NCBI GenBank assembly: GCA_001821915.1
Contig: MHOR01000036.1
Coordinates: 1-16,127 of the forward strand
From: Candidatus Staskawiczbacteria bacterium RIFCSPHIGHO2_02_FULL_34_10
GTDB taxonomy: Bacteria; Patescibacteriota; Minisyncoccia; Minisyncoccales; Staskawiczbacteraceae
Length of the DNA: 16,127 nt
Reading direction: 5' to 3'
Of this stretch, positions 1 through 5,854 are shown in pieces. Made by a program: the position numbers and the translations under genes. The notes under the pieces are model-generated. The model saw nothing but the letters and a program-made list of their open reading frames with translations. It did no database searches and had not been told where the DNA came from. Position 1 is the first letter of the stretch; the number at the start of each line of letters is the position of its first letter.

Positions 1-90
1 AATATTTTTTAAAAAATTCAAGGAAGACGGCTCGCAACCATCATTAAGAAAATATATAGAAGGTTGTAAAACAAGATTATTATCACCCAT
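1..90 (-). CDS. 5' part of an unidentified protein, cut by the left window edge
   Basis: An ATG at 90-88 opens a frame that runs without a stop for 30 codons to the edge (begins MGDNNLVLQPSIYF). It starts 5 nt after the stop codon of the GtrA-like gene, so it is probably the next gene of the same minus-strand transcript. There is no clear Shine-Dalgarno, which is the norm for this window. The visible part has no signal peptide, membrane segment or recognisable motif, and I do not recognise the family. The call rests on the open frame and the tight operon-like spacing only. Confidence 0.45.
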   Translation of the reverse strand, partial: MGDNNLVLQPSIYFLNDGCEPSSLNFLKNI

Positions 91-95
91 AATTT

Positions 96-716
96 TTATT
101 TCTTGAAGACAAAAAATTTATAACCTAAAAAATTCCATAACGCGGCGACTAAAGCGGCAAAAATAACACTGAATTTTAGCCAAATTGCCTCTGGAATTGC
201 TATTTGTGAATTGAATATTTTTGAAAAATAATAAAATGATAAGACATCAATTATTAATCCAATAAAAGTTATAAAGAAAAATTGTAAAATTTCTTTATGC
301 ATATCTTCTTTTTCGTGTTTTTGAAATGCCCAATATTTATTTCCCCAATATTTTAAAAATGTAGAAATTATAAACGATAAACTTTTTGCAAAAATAGAGG
401 CAAATGGAATAGATATTGAAAAAATAAAAAATAAAAACTCAAATATTTTTAAGTCAAACACGGTGGCAACCGCTCCCACTAATAAATGCTTTACTGCTTG
501 GAAAATAAATAATATTTTTCTGCCGATTAAAAAAGCTAACCAAAGACAAAACAAAGAAATTATAGGTAATGCAAACCAAATTAATAAAGTCCAATAAAGG
601 CCTATGCTAATCCCCCACTCCCTTAAAAAATCTCCAATTAAAAACCCCAGTATTCTACCGGAAATTAATGCAAAAATAATATCAGTGACTTTCACCCCGG
701 TTAGAAGTATGGGCAA
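96..716 (-). CDS. GtrA-like polytopic membrane protein
   Basis: Probable member of the GtrA/DPMS3 family, small inner-membrane proteins thought to help flip or handle polyprenyl-linked sugars for envelope glycans. From about residue 73 the protein shows the family pattern: a first membrane helix after FQAVKHLLVG, a second helix ending in the conserved NKYWAF box (126-131), a third helix around 145-165, and a last helix closing with WNFLGYKFFVF (194-204), matching the usual NFLGYKFWVF ending. About 70 extra N-terminal residues contain two more hydrophobic helices, so the protein is longer than a minimal GtrA (about 120-140 aa). The start is unsure: the frame begins at TTG (716), preceded by an in-frame TAG four codons upstream, and a GTG at 695 is the alternative. 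There is no ATG near the start and no clear SD. It is divergent from the pgsA-like gene. Confidence 0.75.
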   Translation of the reverse strand: MPILLTGVKVTDIIFALISGRILGFLIGDFLREWGISIGLYWTLLIWFALPIISLFCLWLAFLIGRKILFIFQAVKHLLVGAVATVFDLKIFEFLFFIFSISIPFASIFAKSLSFIISTFLKYWGNKYWAFQKHEKEDMHKEILQFFFITFIGLIIDVLSFYYFSKIFNSQIAIPEAIWLKFSVIFAALVAALWNFLGYKFFVFKK

Positions 717-787
717 AAAATAATCTATAAATAAATTATTTTTTGCTTGCTCGTTTTAATTATTACCCTACTAAATTTTTAACCCCC

Positions 788-816
788 AGAAGTTTCTAAT
801 GAAAATTCAAACTTCT
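788..816. repeat. Inverted repeat with overlapping short direct repeat in the gtrA/pgsA divergent gap
   Basis: AGAAGTTT (788-795) and AAACTTCT (809-816) are perfect 8-bp inverted arms around a 13-nt loop. TTCTAATGA also occurs as a direct repeat at 794-802 and 813-821. The element lies between two divergent genes, so it could be an operator or a weak hairpin. No matching regulator site is known to me. The rest of 717-903 is plain AT-rich sequence. Confidence 0.4.
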
Positions 817-891
817 AATGAGGTTCATATTTATTTAAACTTATCATAAAATATTTTTTATAACAACCTGTGCAATTTTAAAAAATTCTGT

Positions 892-897
892 TAGAAT
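892..897 (+). promoter_or_regulatory. Candidate -10 box directly upstream of the pgsA-like start
   Basis: TAGAAT at 892-897 lies only 6 nt before the ATG at 904. No good -35 is present 17 nt upstream (TGTGCA at 869-874). If used, transcription would begin at or within a base or two of the start codon, giving a leaderless mRNA. AT-rich sequence produces such boxes by chance. Confidence 0.3.
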
Positions 898-903
898 GAA
901 CAA

Positions 904-1518
904 ATGGATAAATTCTTATCTAAACTAAAAGAATTTTTTGAAAAAATAGATCAACAAAGGGATAAACTGCTATTTATTTTTATAAAACCGTATTGGCCAA
1001 GGCACATAACGCCAAATCAAATTACTATTGTAAGAATAGTAATTGCGATATCCTTATTTATTCTTCTATTTTTTTATAAAAATGATAATAAATTATTAAT
1101 TATTTCTCTTTTTTGTTTTGGAGCCTTTAGTGACCTTTTAGACGGTTCTGTTGCAAGGGGTATAAATAAAGTAACAAAAATTGGGGCAATGCTGGATCCA
1201 GCCGCAGATAGAATTTTAATAGTGCCAATTGCGGTATATAGTTTATTTTTTAATCACAAATGGCTTCTTTTATTTTTAATAATTTTAGAAATAATTAATG
1301 CATTAGTATCTATTTGGGCTCACGGAAAAAATATTTTTATAACATCAAATATTTTTGGAAAAATAAAAATGTTTTTACAGTCATTAGTTTTTGTTTTTAT
1401 ATTGGTTTACTTTCCAAAAGAGCCAAATATATTTTTTATAAATATTATTTGGATTTCCACTATATTTTTAGCAATAAGTATATATCTTAAAATTCTAGAA
1501 ATTCGCGAAACTAAATAA
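904..1518 (+). CDS. pgsA: CDP-alcohol phosphatidyltransferase (PgsA-like)
   Basis: Integral membrane enzyme that transfers a phosphatidyl group from CDP-diacylglycerol to an alcohol. Glycerol-3-phosphate, giving phosphatidylglycerol phosphate, is the usual substrate for this size class. The full family signature D-x2-DG-x2-AR-x8-G-x3-D-x3-D is present at residues 77-102 (D77, D80, G81, A84, R85, G94, D98, D102), so the catalytic metal site looks intact. Hydrophobic helices surround it (about 41-58, 62-76, 105-137, 153-171, 175-193), and 204 aa fits PgsA. The N-terminus is a charged amphipathic stretch. There is no Shine-Dalgarno. The substrate alcohol cannot be read from the sequence, so a PgsA role is family-based; phosphatidylinositol- or cardiolipin-type synthase activity is possible. 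Confidence 0.85.
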   Translation: MDKFLSKLKEFFEKIDQQRDKLLFIFIKPYWPRHITPNQITIVRIVIAISLFILLFFYKNDNKLLIISLFCFGAFSDLLDGSVARGINKVTKIGAMLDPAADRILIVPIAVYSLFFNHKWLLLFLIILEIINALVSIWAHGKNIFITSNIFGKIKMFLQSLVFVFILVYFPKEPNIFFINIIWISTIFLAISIYLKILEIRETK

Positions 1519-1542
1519 TAACATGAAAAATAATTGATATGT

Positions 1543-1712
1543 TTAACCCACACACTGATTTTGCAGAATAAACAATGGCGACACATAATTTATAATTTAT
1601 GAATAAATTAGAAATTAGAGTTATTCACCCACAGTGTCGCAAGGGTTTAATTTTTAGAAATAGAGCATATAGTTTGTTTAGTATAACAATGGCAAAATCA
1701 GTGAGGGGTTGA
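1543..1712. ncRNA. Candidate structured RNA: nested inverted repeats upstream of cysS
   Basis: The 221-nt gap before cysS holds a strikingly ordered element. An outer stem pairs 1553-1564 with 1692-1703 (12 bp perfect, CACTGATTTTGC/GCAAAATCAGTG) and continues after a small internal loop as 1543-1549 with 1706-1712. Inside it, GCGACAC (1578-1584) pairs with GTGTCGC (1634-1640), and within that TAATTTA (1593-1599) pairs with TAAATTA (1604-1610) around a TGAA loop. The nonamer AACAATGGC occurs twice (1571-1579, 1685-1693), each time running into the 5' side of one stem or the 3' arm of the other. The single-stranded parts are asymmetric (about 13 nt left, 51 nt right). A 6S-like RNA or a small inverted-repeat mobile remnant are both possible. 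No T-box motif was seen. The transcribed strand is unknown. Confidence 0.45.
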
Positions 1713-1724
1713 TTTTAGTCTTTA

Positions 1725-1730
1725 TATAAT
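1725..1730 (+). promoter_or_regulatory. Consensus -10 box (TATAAT) just before cysS
   Basis: A perfect TATAAT lies 9 nt before the cysS ATG, which would put the transcription start about 3 nt upstream of the start codon. There is no recognisable -35 at 1702-1707 (TGAGGG), which lies in the 3' arm of the structured element. If used, the 170-nt element would not be part of the cysS mRNA. Confidence 0.4.
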
Positions 1731-1739
1731 AAAAAAAAT

Positions 1740-3188
1740 ATGAATAAAATCAAAATTTACAATACATTAACTGGCAAAAAAGAGATATTAAAACCTTTGA
1801 AAGGCAAAATAATAAATTTATTTGTCTGTGGCCCTACTGTTTATGATTTTTCGCATATTGGACACGCCAGAACTTGTATTATTTTTGATTGTTTTGCAAA
1901 GTATTTAAAGCAAGCAGGATTTAAGGTTTTTTATTTACAGAATATTACAAATGTAGATGATAAAATAATTGCCAAGGCCCGCGAAAAAAAGGTGTTGCCC
2001 AGTGACTTAGCAGATGCGTTTGCAAAAGAATATTTAAAAGATATGAAATTATTAGGCATTACTAGTGTAAATAAATATGTGCTAGCCACAGATTATATTA
2101 AAGAAATAATTAGTCAAATTCAGCGTCTTATAGATAAAGGATATGCATATAAGCTAGATGATGGAATTTATTATGATATCAGTAAATTTAAGAGTTATGG
2201 AAGATTATCGGGCAGAACTGCTCTGCAAGCCGAAGATTCTGTTTCAAGGATTGATTACTCAAAAAATAAAAAAAACAGGGGGGACTTTTGTCTTTGGAAA
2301 TTCAATCAACATCAAGATGGGGAGCCGGTTTGGAAAAGCCCATTTGGCTTGGGCAGACCCGGTTGGCATATTGAAGATACTGCTATCGCAGAAAAGTTTT
2401 TTGGTACTCAATATGATATTCATGGAGGAGGTAGGGATTTAATATTTCCACATCACGATGCGGAAATTGCCCAAATGGAAGCAATTTCAAATAAAAAGCC
2501 AATGGCAAAGTATTGGATGCATACTGGATTTTTAACTCTAGATGGACAAAAAATGTCAAAGTCGCTAAATAATAGCATTATTATTACTTCTTTTTTGAAA
2601 AGACATTCGGTTGAGCAATTACGGTTTTGGATAGTTAAAAATTTGTGGAGTTCGCCCATTAATTATTCAGAGGGAGCAATGATAGAAGTAAATTCTAGCT
2701 TAGAAAGAATAGAAGAATTTTTACGAAAGATAAAAGCGCAAAGCGCAAAGCGAAAAACTATAACCCAAAGTTCAAAAATAAATAAATTATTGAAAAAATA
2801 TAAAGAAGAATTTTACAAAAATCTAGCCGATGACTTTAATACCCCAAAAGCTTTTGCGGTAATATATGAATTAGTAAAAGATGTAAATAAATTATTAGAT
2901 CTATCTGCAGAGGCAGATAAAAGTTTAGTCAGTAAAAAAGATGCACATGAAGTGTACGAATTTTTTGAAGAAATAAATAAAATTTTTGATATTATAGATT
3001 TTAAAAAATTAAAAACCTCAAATGTTCCAAGTGAAGTTAAGGAACTATTAAAAATTAGAGAGAAATTCAGAAAAAATTCAGAATGGCAAAAAGCCGATGA
3101 GACAAGGATAAAAATTGAAAATTATGGATTTTTAGTTGATGACACAAAAGATGGATCAGTATTGAGGAAAATAGAAAATAGTGATTAG
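1740..3188 (+). CDS. cysS: Cysteinyl-tRNA synthetase
   Basis: Class I aminoacyl-tRNA synthetase that charges tRNA-Cys. The 482-aa length is normal (E. coli 461). Visible motifs: C30-GPTVYD at the active-site entrance, the HIGH box at 39-42, RPGWHIE (206-212), FPHHDAEIAQ (236-245) and the KMSKS loop at 271-275, followed by the helical anticodon-binding region. Of the four zinc ligands of the E. coli enzyme (Cys28, Cys209, His234, Glu238), three are present (C30, H238, E242), but the Cys209 position is aspartate (D213 in WHIEDTA). A run of three AAAGCGC units (2733-2752) encodes a basic stretch KAQSAKRK after the catalytic domain. The start has no SD, and TATAAT ends 9 nt upstream. It ends in TAG close to a bidirectional terminator shared with the small gene on the other strand. 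Confidence 0.95.
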   Translation: MNKIKIYNTLTGKKEILKPLKGKIINLFVCGPTVYDFSHIGHARTCIIFDCFAKYLKQAGFKVFYLQNITNVDDKIIAKAREKKVLPSDLADAFAKEYLKDMKLLGITSVNKYVLATDYIKEIISQIQRLIDKGYAYKLDDGIYYDISKFKSYGRLSGRTALQAEDSVSRIDYSKNKKNRGDFCLWKFNQHQDGEPVWKSPFGLGRPGWHIEDTAIAEKFFGTQYDIHGGGRDLIFPHHDAEIAQMEAISNKKPMAKYWMHTGFLTLDGQKMSKSLNNSIIITSFLKRHSVEQLRFWIVKNLWSSPINYSEGAMIEVNSSLERIEEFLRKIKAQSAKRKTITQSSKINKLLKKYKEEFYKNLADDFNTPKAFAVIYELVKDVNKLLDLSAEADKSLVSKKDAHEVYEFFEEINKIFDIIDFKKLKTSNVPSEVKELLKIREKFRKNSEWQKADETRIKIENYGFLVDDTKDGSVLRKIENSD

Positions 3189-3199
3189 AAAATAGAAGT

Positions 3200-3233
3200 A
3201 AAAAAAGAAGCCAGGATAAATTACTTGGCTTTT
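3200..3233. terminator. Bidirectional terminator between cysS and the 52-aa small gene
   Basis: AAGCCAGG (3208-3215) pairs with CTTGGCTT (3224-3231) with one G-T wobble and an 8-nt loop. Read on the minus strand the stem is followed by C and seven T (3206-3200), a strong intrinsic terminator 17 nt after the small gene's stop. Read on the plus strand the T-run is only four bases, so it is weaker for cysS. Confidence 0.75.
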
Positions 3234-3248
3234 GCATTCGAAAGAAAA

Positions 3249-3407
3249 TTATTTTTTTCTATAAAATAACTCTTTTTCTTTTTTTAAAGATATTGCCCTA
3301 CACACTGCAAATAATGCTAATATTCTTTCCTGTTTAGTCATTTTCTTTAATAATTTAACAAAGTCTGTTTTATATTTTATATGTCTTTTTTTGTATTTTC
3401 GTGGCAT
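3249..3407 (-). CDS. Small basic protein, 52 aa, unknown function
   Basis: The ATG at 3407-3405 opens a 52-codon frame ending in TAA, beginning MPRKYKKRHIKYK and ending KEKELFYRKK. It is rich in Lys/Arg (about a third of residues), with a hydrophobic central segment (ILALFAVCRAISL, 29-41). This could be an amphipathic helix, a nucleic-acid-binding tail or a ribosome-associated peptide. The coding case rests on flanking signals rather than homology: GAGG 5 nt before ATG, a sigma70-like promoter (TTGACT, 16 bp, TATAAT) 46 nt upstream, and a strong terminator just after the stop. I do not recognise the family. It sits between cysS and dnaB, on the opposite strand to both. It is short enough that gene finders may miss it. 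Confidence 0.7.
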   Translation of the reverse strand: MPRKYKKRHIKYKTDFVKLLKKMTKQERILALFAVCRAISLKKEKELFYRKK

Positions 3408-3453
3408 GCGGTCCTCTTTTTTTTAATTTGCTGTTGAAAAGAACAATAAAGTT

Positions 3454-3481
3454 ATTATATTTTACTTATAGAAAAAGTCAA
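3454..3481 (-). promoter_or_regulatory. Sigma70-like promoter of the 52-aa small gene
   Basis: On the minus strand TTGACT (3481-3476) and TATAAT (3459-3454) are separated by 16 bp. The -10 is a perfect consensus and the -35 matches 5 of 6. Transcription would start near 3447, giving a leader of about 40 nt that carries the GAGG SD. It overlaps the candidate divergent dnaB promoter. Confidence 0.7.
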
Positions 3482-3484
3482 CAC

Positions 3485-3513
3485 TTGTTGCTTATTGTTG
3501 TTTTTGGTATACA
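3485..3513 (+). promoter_or_regulatory. Candidate dnaB promoter
   Basis: TTGTTG (3485-3490) and TATACA (3508-3513) are spaced by 17 bp, upstream of dnaB and back to back with the small gene's promoter. The match is moderate (4/6 and 5/6). The predicted leader is about 45 nt and contains the tandem repeat at 3527-3556. Confidence 0.45.
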
Positions 3514-3526
3514 AAAGAATAAACAT

Positions 3527-3556
3527 AATTCGTAATTCGCTTAAATTCGTAATTCG
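3527..3556. repeat. Tandem 13-bp repeat upstream of dnaB
   Basis: AATTCGTAATTCG occurs at 3527-3539 and again at 3544-3556 (period 17), itself built from TTCGTAA units. It ends 8 nt before the dnaB start and occupies the place where an SD would lie. Related TCGTAA units recur at 4973-4983. It looks like low-complexity intergenic repeat rather than a protein site. Confidence 0.55.
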
Positions 3557-3564
3557 TAAGATTT

Positions 3565-4932
3565 ATGTCTGAAATGCCTGATAAAAAACCGCCGCAAAAC
3601 ATAGAAGCCGAGCAATCTCTGCTGGGTTGTTTAATGTTAGACAAAAACGCAATTATAAAAGTCGCTGATTTTATTAATGAACAGGATTTTTATAAGGATA
3701 CCCATAAAGAAATTTATTCTGCTATGGTTGAGCTTTTTGAAAAAATGGAACCCATAGATATTATTTCTGTTTCAACAAGACTAAGAGAAAAAGAAAAGCT
3801 GGAAAAAATAGGAGGCTCTTCATATTTAACTTCTTTAATAAATATTGTGCCAACGGCAACCCATGTTACTAACTATGCAAAAATAGTGCGTGAAAAAAAG
3901 GTATTAAGAGATTTAATTGAAGCATCTTTGCAAATAGGATTAGATGCCTTTGATGAATCGCAAGATGTTGATGTTTTATTGGATAAGGCAGAAAAAAAAG
4001 TTTTTAGCATAGGCCAAAAATCTTTATCCCAAGCTTTTATTCAAATTAAAGATATTTTAGGGGAAACTTTTGAAAGAATTGACCAACTTTCAAAGCACCA
4101 AGGAGATTTTCGTGGAATACCTACAGGATTTGCAAAACTTGATAATATGTTGGCTGGACTTCAAAGATCGGACTTAGTTATTTTAGCAGCTAGGCCTTCA
4201 ATGGGTAAATCTTCAATGGCGTTAGATATTGCAAAAAATATAGCAGTTTTCCAAAATTTACCAGTTGGAATTTTTAGTCTTGAAATGTCAAAAGATCAAA
4301 TAGTGGACAGAATGATAGCTAGTCAAGCTAACATAGATTTATGGAAACTAAGAACCGGAAAATTACAAGATGGCAAAGATGACAGCGATTTTGCAAGAAT
4401 CCAAAGCGCAATGGGAACTTTGTCAGAGGCGCCTATTTATATTGATGACATGGGCACTACTAATATTTTGCAAATGAGGGCAATGGCGCGTCGTTTGCAA
4501 TCAGATGCTGGATTAGGCTTGATTATCGTTGACTACTTGCAACTCATGGATACCAACAATAAATATGCAACTCCCATTCAGCAAGTTACAGAAAATTCTA
4601 GAGCACTAAAGTCCTTAGCAAAAGAGTTGAATATTCCGGTATTAGTTTTATCCCAACTTTCCCGAAAAGTTGAAGAAAGAACTCCTCATAGGCCCATGCT
4701 TTCAGATTTACGAGAATCAGGAGCTATTGAACAAGACGCTGATGTGGTATTGTTTATTTACAGAGAAGATAAGTACAATGAAAATTCCTTGGAAAAAAAT
4801 ATTGCTGAAATTATGGTGGCAAAACATAGAAATGGTCCAACAGGATCTATAAAATTATATTTTGACGAGCAGCGGGCAAGTTTTAGAAACCTAGAACAAA
4901 CAGATTATGCATCTGAAATTCAAGCAGACTAA
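3565..4932 (+). CDS. dnaB: Replicative DNA helicase DnaB
   Basis: Hexameric 5'-3' helicase that unwinds DNA at the replication fork. The 455 aa cover the whole protein. The N-terminal collar domain starts with PPQNIEAEQSLLGCLML (9-25), the family's usual opening, and a linker follows around 150-185. The RecA-like domain has Walker A ARPSMGKSS (209-217, K215), the SLEMSKDQ segment (238-245), Walker B LIIVDYLQLM (319-328, D323), the sensor region LSQLSRKVEERTPHRPMLSDLRESGAIEQDAD in two conserved blocks (362-393), and KHRNGPTG (420-427) carrying the trans-acting arginine. No intein is present. The start (MSEMPDKKPP) lacks an SD, and the next ATG is three codons in. recR follows after 90 nt on the same strand. 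Confidence 0.96.
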   Translation: MSEMPDKKPPQNIEAEQSLLGCLMLDKNAIIKVADFINEQDFYKDTHKEIYSAMVELFEKMEPIDIISVSTRLREKEKLEKIGGSSYLTSLINIVPTATHVTNYAKIVREKKVLRDLIEASLQIGLDAFDESQDVDVLLDKAEKKVFSIGQKSLSQAFIQIKDILGETFERIDQLSKHQGDFRGIPTGFAKLDNMLAGLQRSDLVILAARPSMGKSSMALDIAKNIAVFQNLPVGIFSLEMSKDQIVDRMIASQANIDLWKLRTGKLQDGKDDSDFARIQSAMGTLSEAPIYIDDMGTTNILQMRAMARRLQSDAGLGLIIVDYLQLMDTNNKYATPIQQVTENSRALKSLAKELNIPVLVLSQLSRKVEERTPHRPMLSDLRESGAIEQDADVVLFIYREDKYNENSLEKNIAEIMVAKHRNGPTGSIKLYFDEQRASFRNLEQTDYASEIQAD

Positions 4933-4937
4933 TGCGA

Positions 4938-5016
4938 GAAAATAGAAGTTAGAAAATAGAAAGTAGAATCGTAACGTTTCGTAATTCTAGATTCTAATTT
5001 CTAGATTTTAGATTCT
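4938..5016. repeat. A-rich TAGAAAATAGAA repeat with inverted copy between dnaB and recR
   Basis: After the dnaB stop, AGAAAATAGAA-type units are repeated in tandem (4938-4969), followed by a short TCGTAACGTTTCGTA segment and then by the complement-like TTCTAGATTCTAATTTCTAGA stretch (4985-5016). The two halves form a long imperfect AT-rich hairpin. The same A-rich unit occurs at 3183-3197, 13861-13895 and 15855-15887, always at gene junctions. No T-run follows the stem, so I do not call it a terminator. Confidence 0.55.
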
Positions 5017-5022
5017 AAACTT

Positions 5023-5667
5023 ATGGATTCTATTAAAAAACTTAAAGATTTATTTGTAAAGTTTCCTACCATTGGTTCGCGCACTGCGGGTCGTTTTGCG
5101 TTCTACTTACTGCATGCTTCAAAACAGGAAGTTGATGATTTAGTAAAAGCAATGCAAGAATTAAAAAATAATGTGAAATTATGCGCATTTTGTTTTAATC
5201 CTCATGAACCCTTCAATACCCATTCGACAAGCTCAGGGCAAGCAGCTCAGGGCAAGGGTGAAACTAATTTATGTCACATTTGCTTTGATGCTTCAAGAAA
5301 CAAAGAACTGCTTTGTATTGTAGAAAAAGAAACTGATTTGCTTTCCATTGAAAATACGAAACAATATAAAGGGTTGTATTTCATTTTAGGTGGCACATTA
5401 ACTTTGCGAAAAACTGATGGCGCTAACCTAAGAATTGAAGAATTAAAAGACCGTATTAAAAAGAGCAGTTTTTCTGAAATTATTATTGCGTTAAATCCTA
5501 CGCCAGAAGGAAAATCAACATCAGTGTTAGTAGAACGCGCTTTAAAAGAAGTGATTGTGCCAACGATATTTAAAATAACTCATCTCGCGCAAGGTTTGCC
5601 GGTGGGAGGTGAATTAGAATATGCCGACCAAGAAACTCTAGAGTCAGCTTTTGAGGGTAGGAAGTAA
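5023..5667 (+). CDS. recR: Recombination mediator RecR with enlarged zinc-finger loop
   Basis: RecR acts with RecO and RecF to load RecA on gapped DNA. Domains in order: helix-hairpin-helix KFPTIGSRTAGRFAFYLL (13-30), C4 zinc finger (C54, C57, C84, C87), Toprim domain (about 95-180, opening LLCIVEKETDLLSIE and including ILGGTLTL), and the conserved C-terminus HLAQGLPVGGELEYADQETL (187-206). Two features are unusual. The second and third zinc cysteines are 26 residues apart instead of about 8, because a repeat-derived segment (residues 63-79) is inserted. The Toprim GG-x2-SP-x2-G pattern is degenerate (GGTLTLRKTDG). The length of 214 aa against about 200 is explained by the insert. There is no SD, and a -10-like TAGATT (5009-5014) lies 8 nt before ATG. 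It is convergent with ftsQ. Confidence 0.93.
   Translation: MDSIKKLKDLFVKFPTIGSRTAGRFAFYLLHASKQEVDDLVKAMQELKNNVKLCAFCFNPHEPFNTHSTSSGQAAQGKGETNLCHICFDASRNKELLCIVEKETDLLSIENTKQYKGLYFILGGTLTLRKTDGANLRIEELKDRIKKSSFSEIIIALNPTPEGKSTSVLVERALKEVIVPTIFKITHLAQGLPVGGELEYADQETLESAFEGRK
5209..5258 (+). repeat. Dispersed TTCGAC/GCTCAGGGCAAG repeat inside recR
   Basis: The 50-nt segment contains TTCGACAAGCTCAGGGCAAG (5223-5242) followed by a second AGCTCAGGGCAAG (5244-5256, period 14), framed by CCCTT at the left and AAGGG at the right. It is much more GC-rich than the flanking recR sequence. It is the same family as the copies at 9571-9596 and 11631-11656, read in the same direction relative to the host gene. 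Confidence 0.8.
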
Positions 5668-5718
5668 AATTCGTTATTTTTCGATATTTTTTATTTAATC
5701 CGCAATCCTTTTTGCAGA

Positions 5719-5754
5719 GCCGAGGATACGGCAATTTTTTCAGCAGAAAAAATT
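5719..5754 (+). terminator. Possible recR terminator / paired hairpins
   Basis: GCCG (5719-5722) pairs with CGGC (5729-5732) and is followed by AATTTTTT, a short stem with a T-run suitable for ending recR. The T-run is also the left arm of a second perfect hairpin, AATTTTTTC (5733-5741) with GAAAAAATT (5746-5754), and GCAGAA (5743-5748) can pair with TTCTGC (5753-5758). The structures are mutually exclusive. The stem is only 4 bp, so this call is weak. Confidence 0.35.
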
Positions 5755-5788
5755 CTGCAACTGGCTTGTACCTCTTAAAGCGACGGCG

Positions 5789-5839
5789 TTCCCGCCAAAA
5801 GAGCCTCGCCTAGCAAACCCCGGGCTCTTTTGGCGGGAA
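5789..5839. repeat. Perfect 17-bp inverted repeat, GC-rich, between recR and ftsQ
   Basis: TTCCCGCCAAAAGAGCC (5789-5805) and GGCTCTTTTGGCGGGAA (5823-5839) are perfect inverted arms around a 17-nt loop, extendable by about four more pairs (5785-5788 with 5840-5844) with one bulge. GCCTAGC followed by a C-run is also repeated in the loop (5808-5820) and just after the right arm (5842-5854). The GC content is far above the rest of the window. No T-run follows on either strand. It lies between two convergent 3' ends. It could be a dispersed palindromic element or a 3'-end structure. Confidence 0.7.
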
Positions 5840-5854
5840 TTGCCTAGCGACCCC

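Noticed and set aside
1543..1739. T-box riboswitch regulating cysS
   Set aside because: No T-box sequence, no terminator/antiterminator pair and no plausible stem I specifier loop was seen; the TATAAT at 1725 would place the element outside the mRNA.
3527..3556. CRISPR array or replication iterons near dnaB
   Set aside because: Only two 13-bp units with a 4-nt gap, low complexity, no spacers of constant length and no DnaA-box match.
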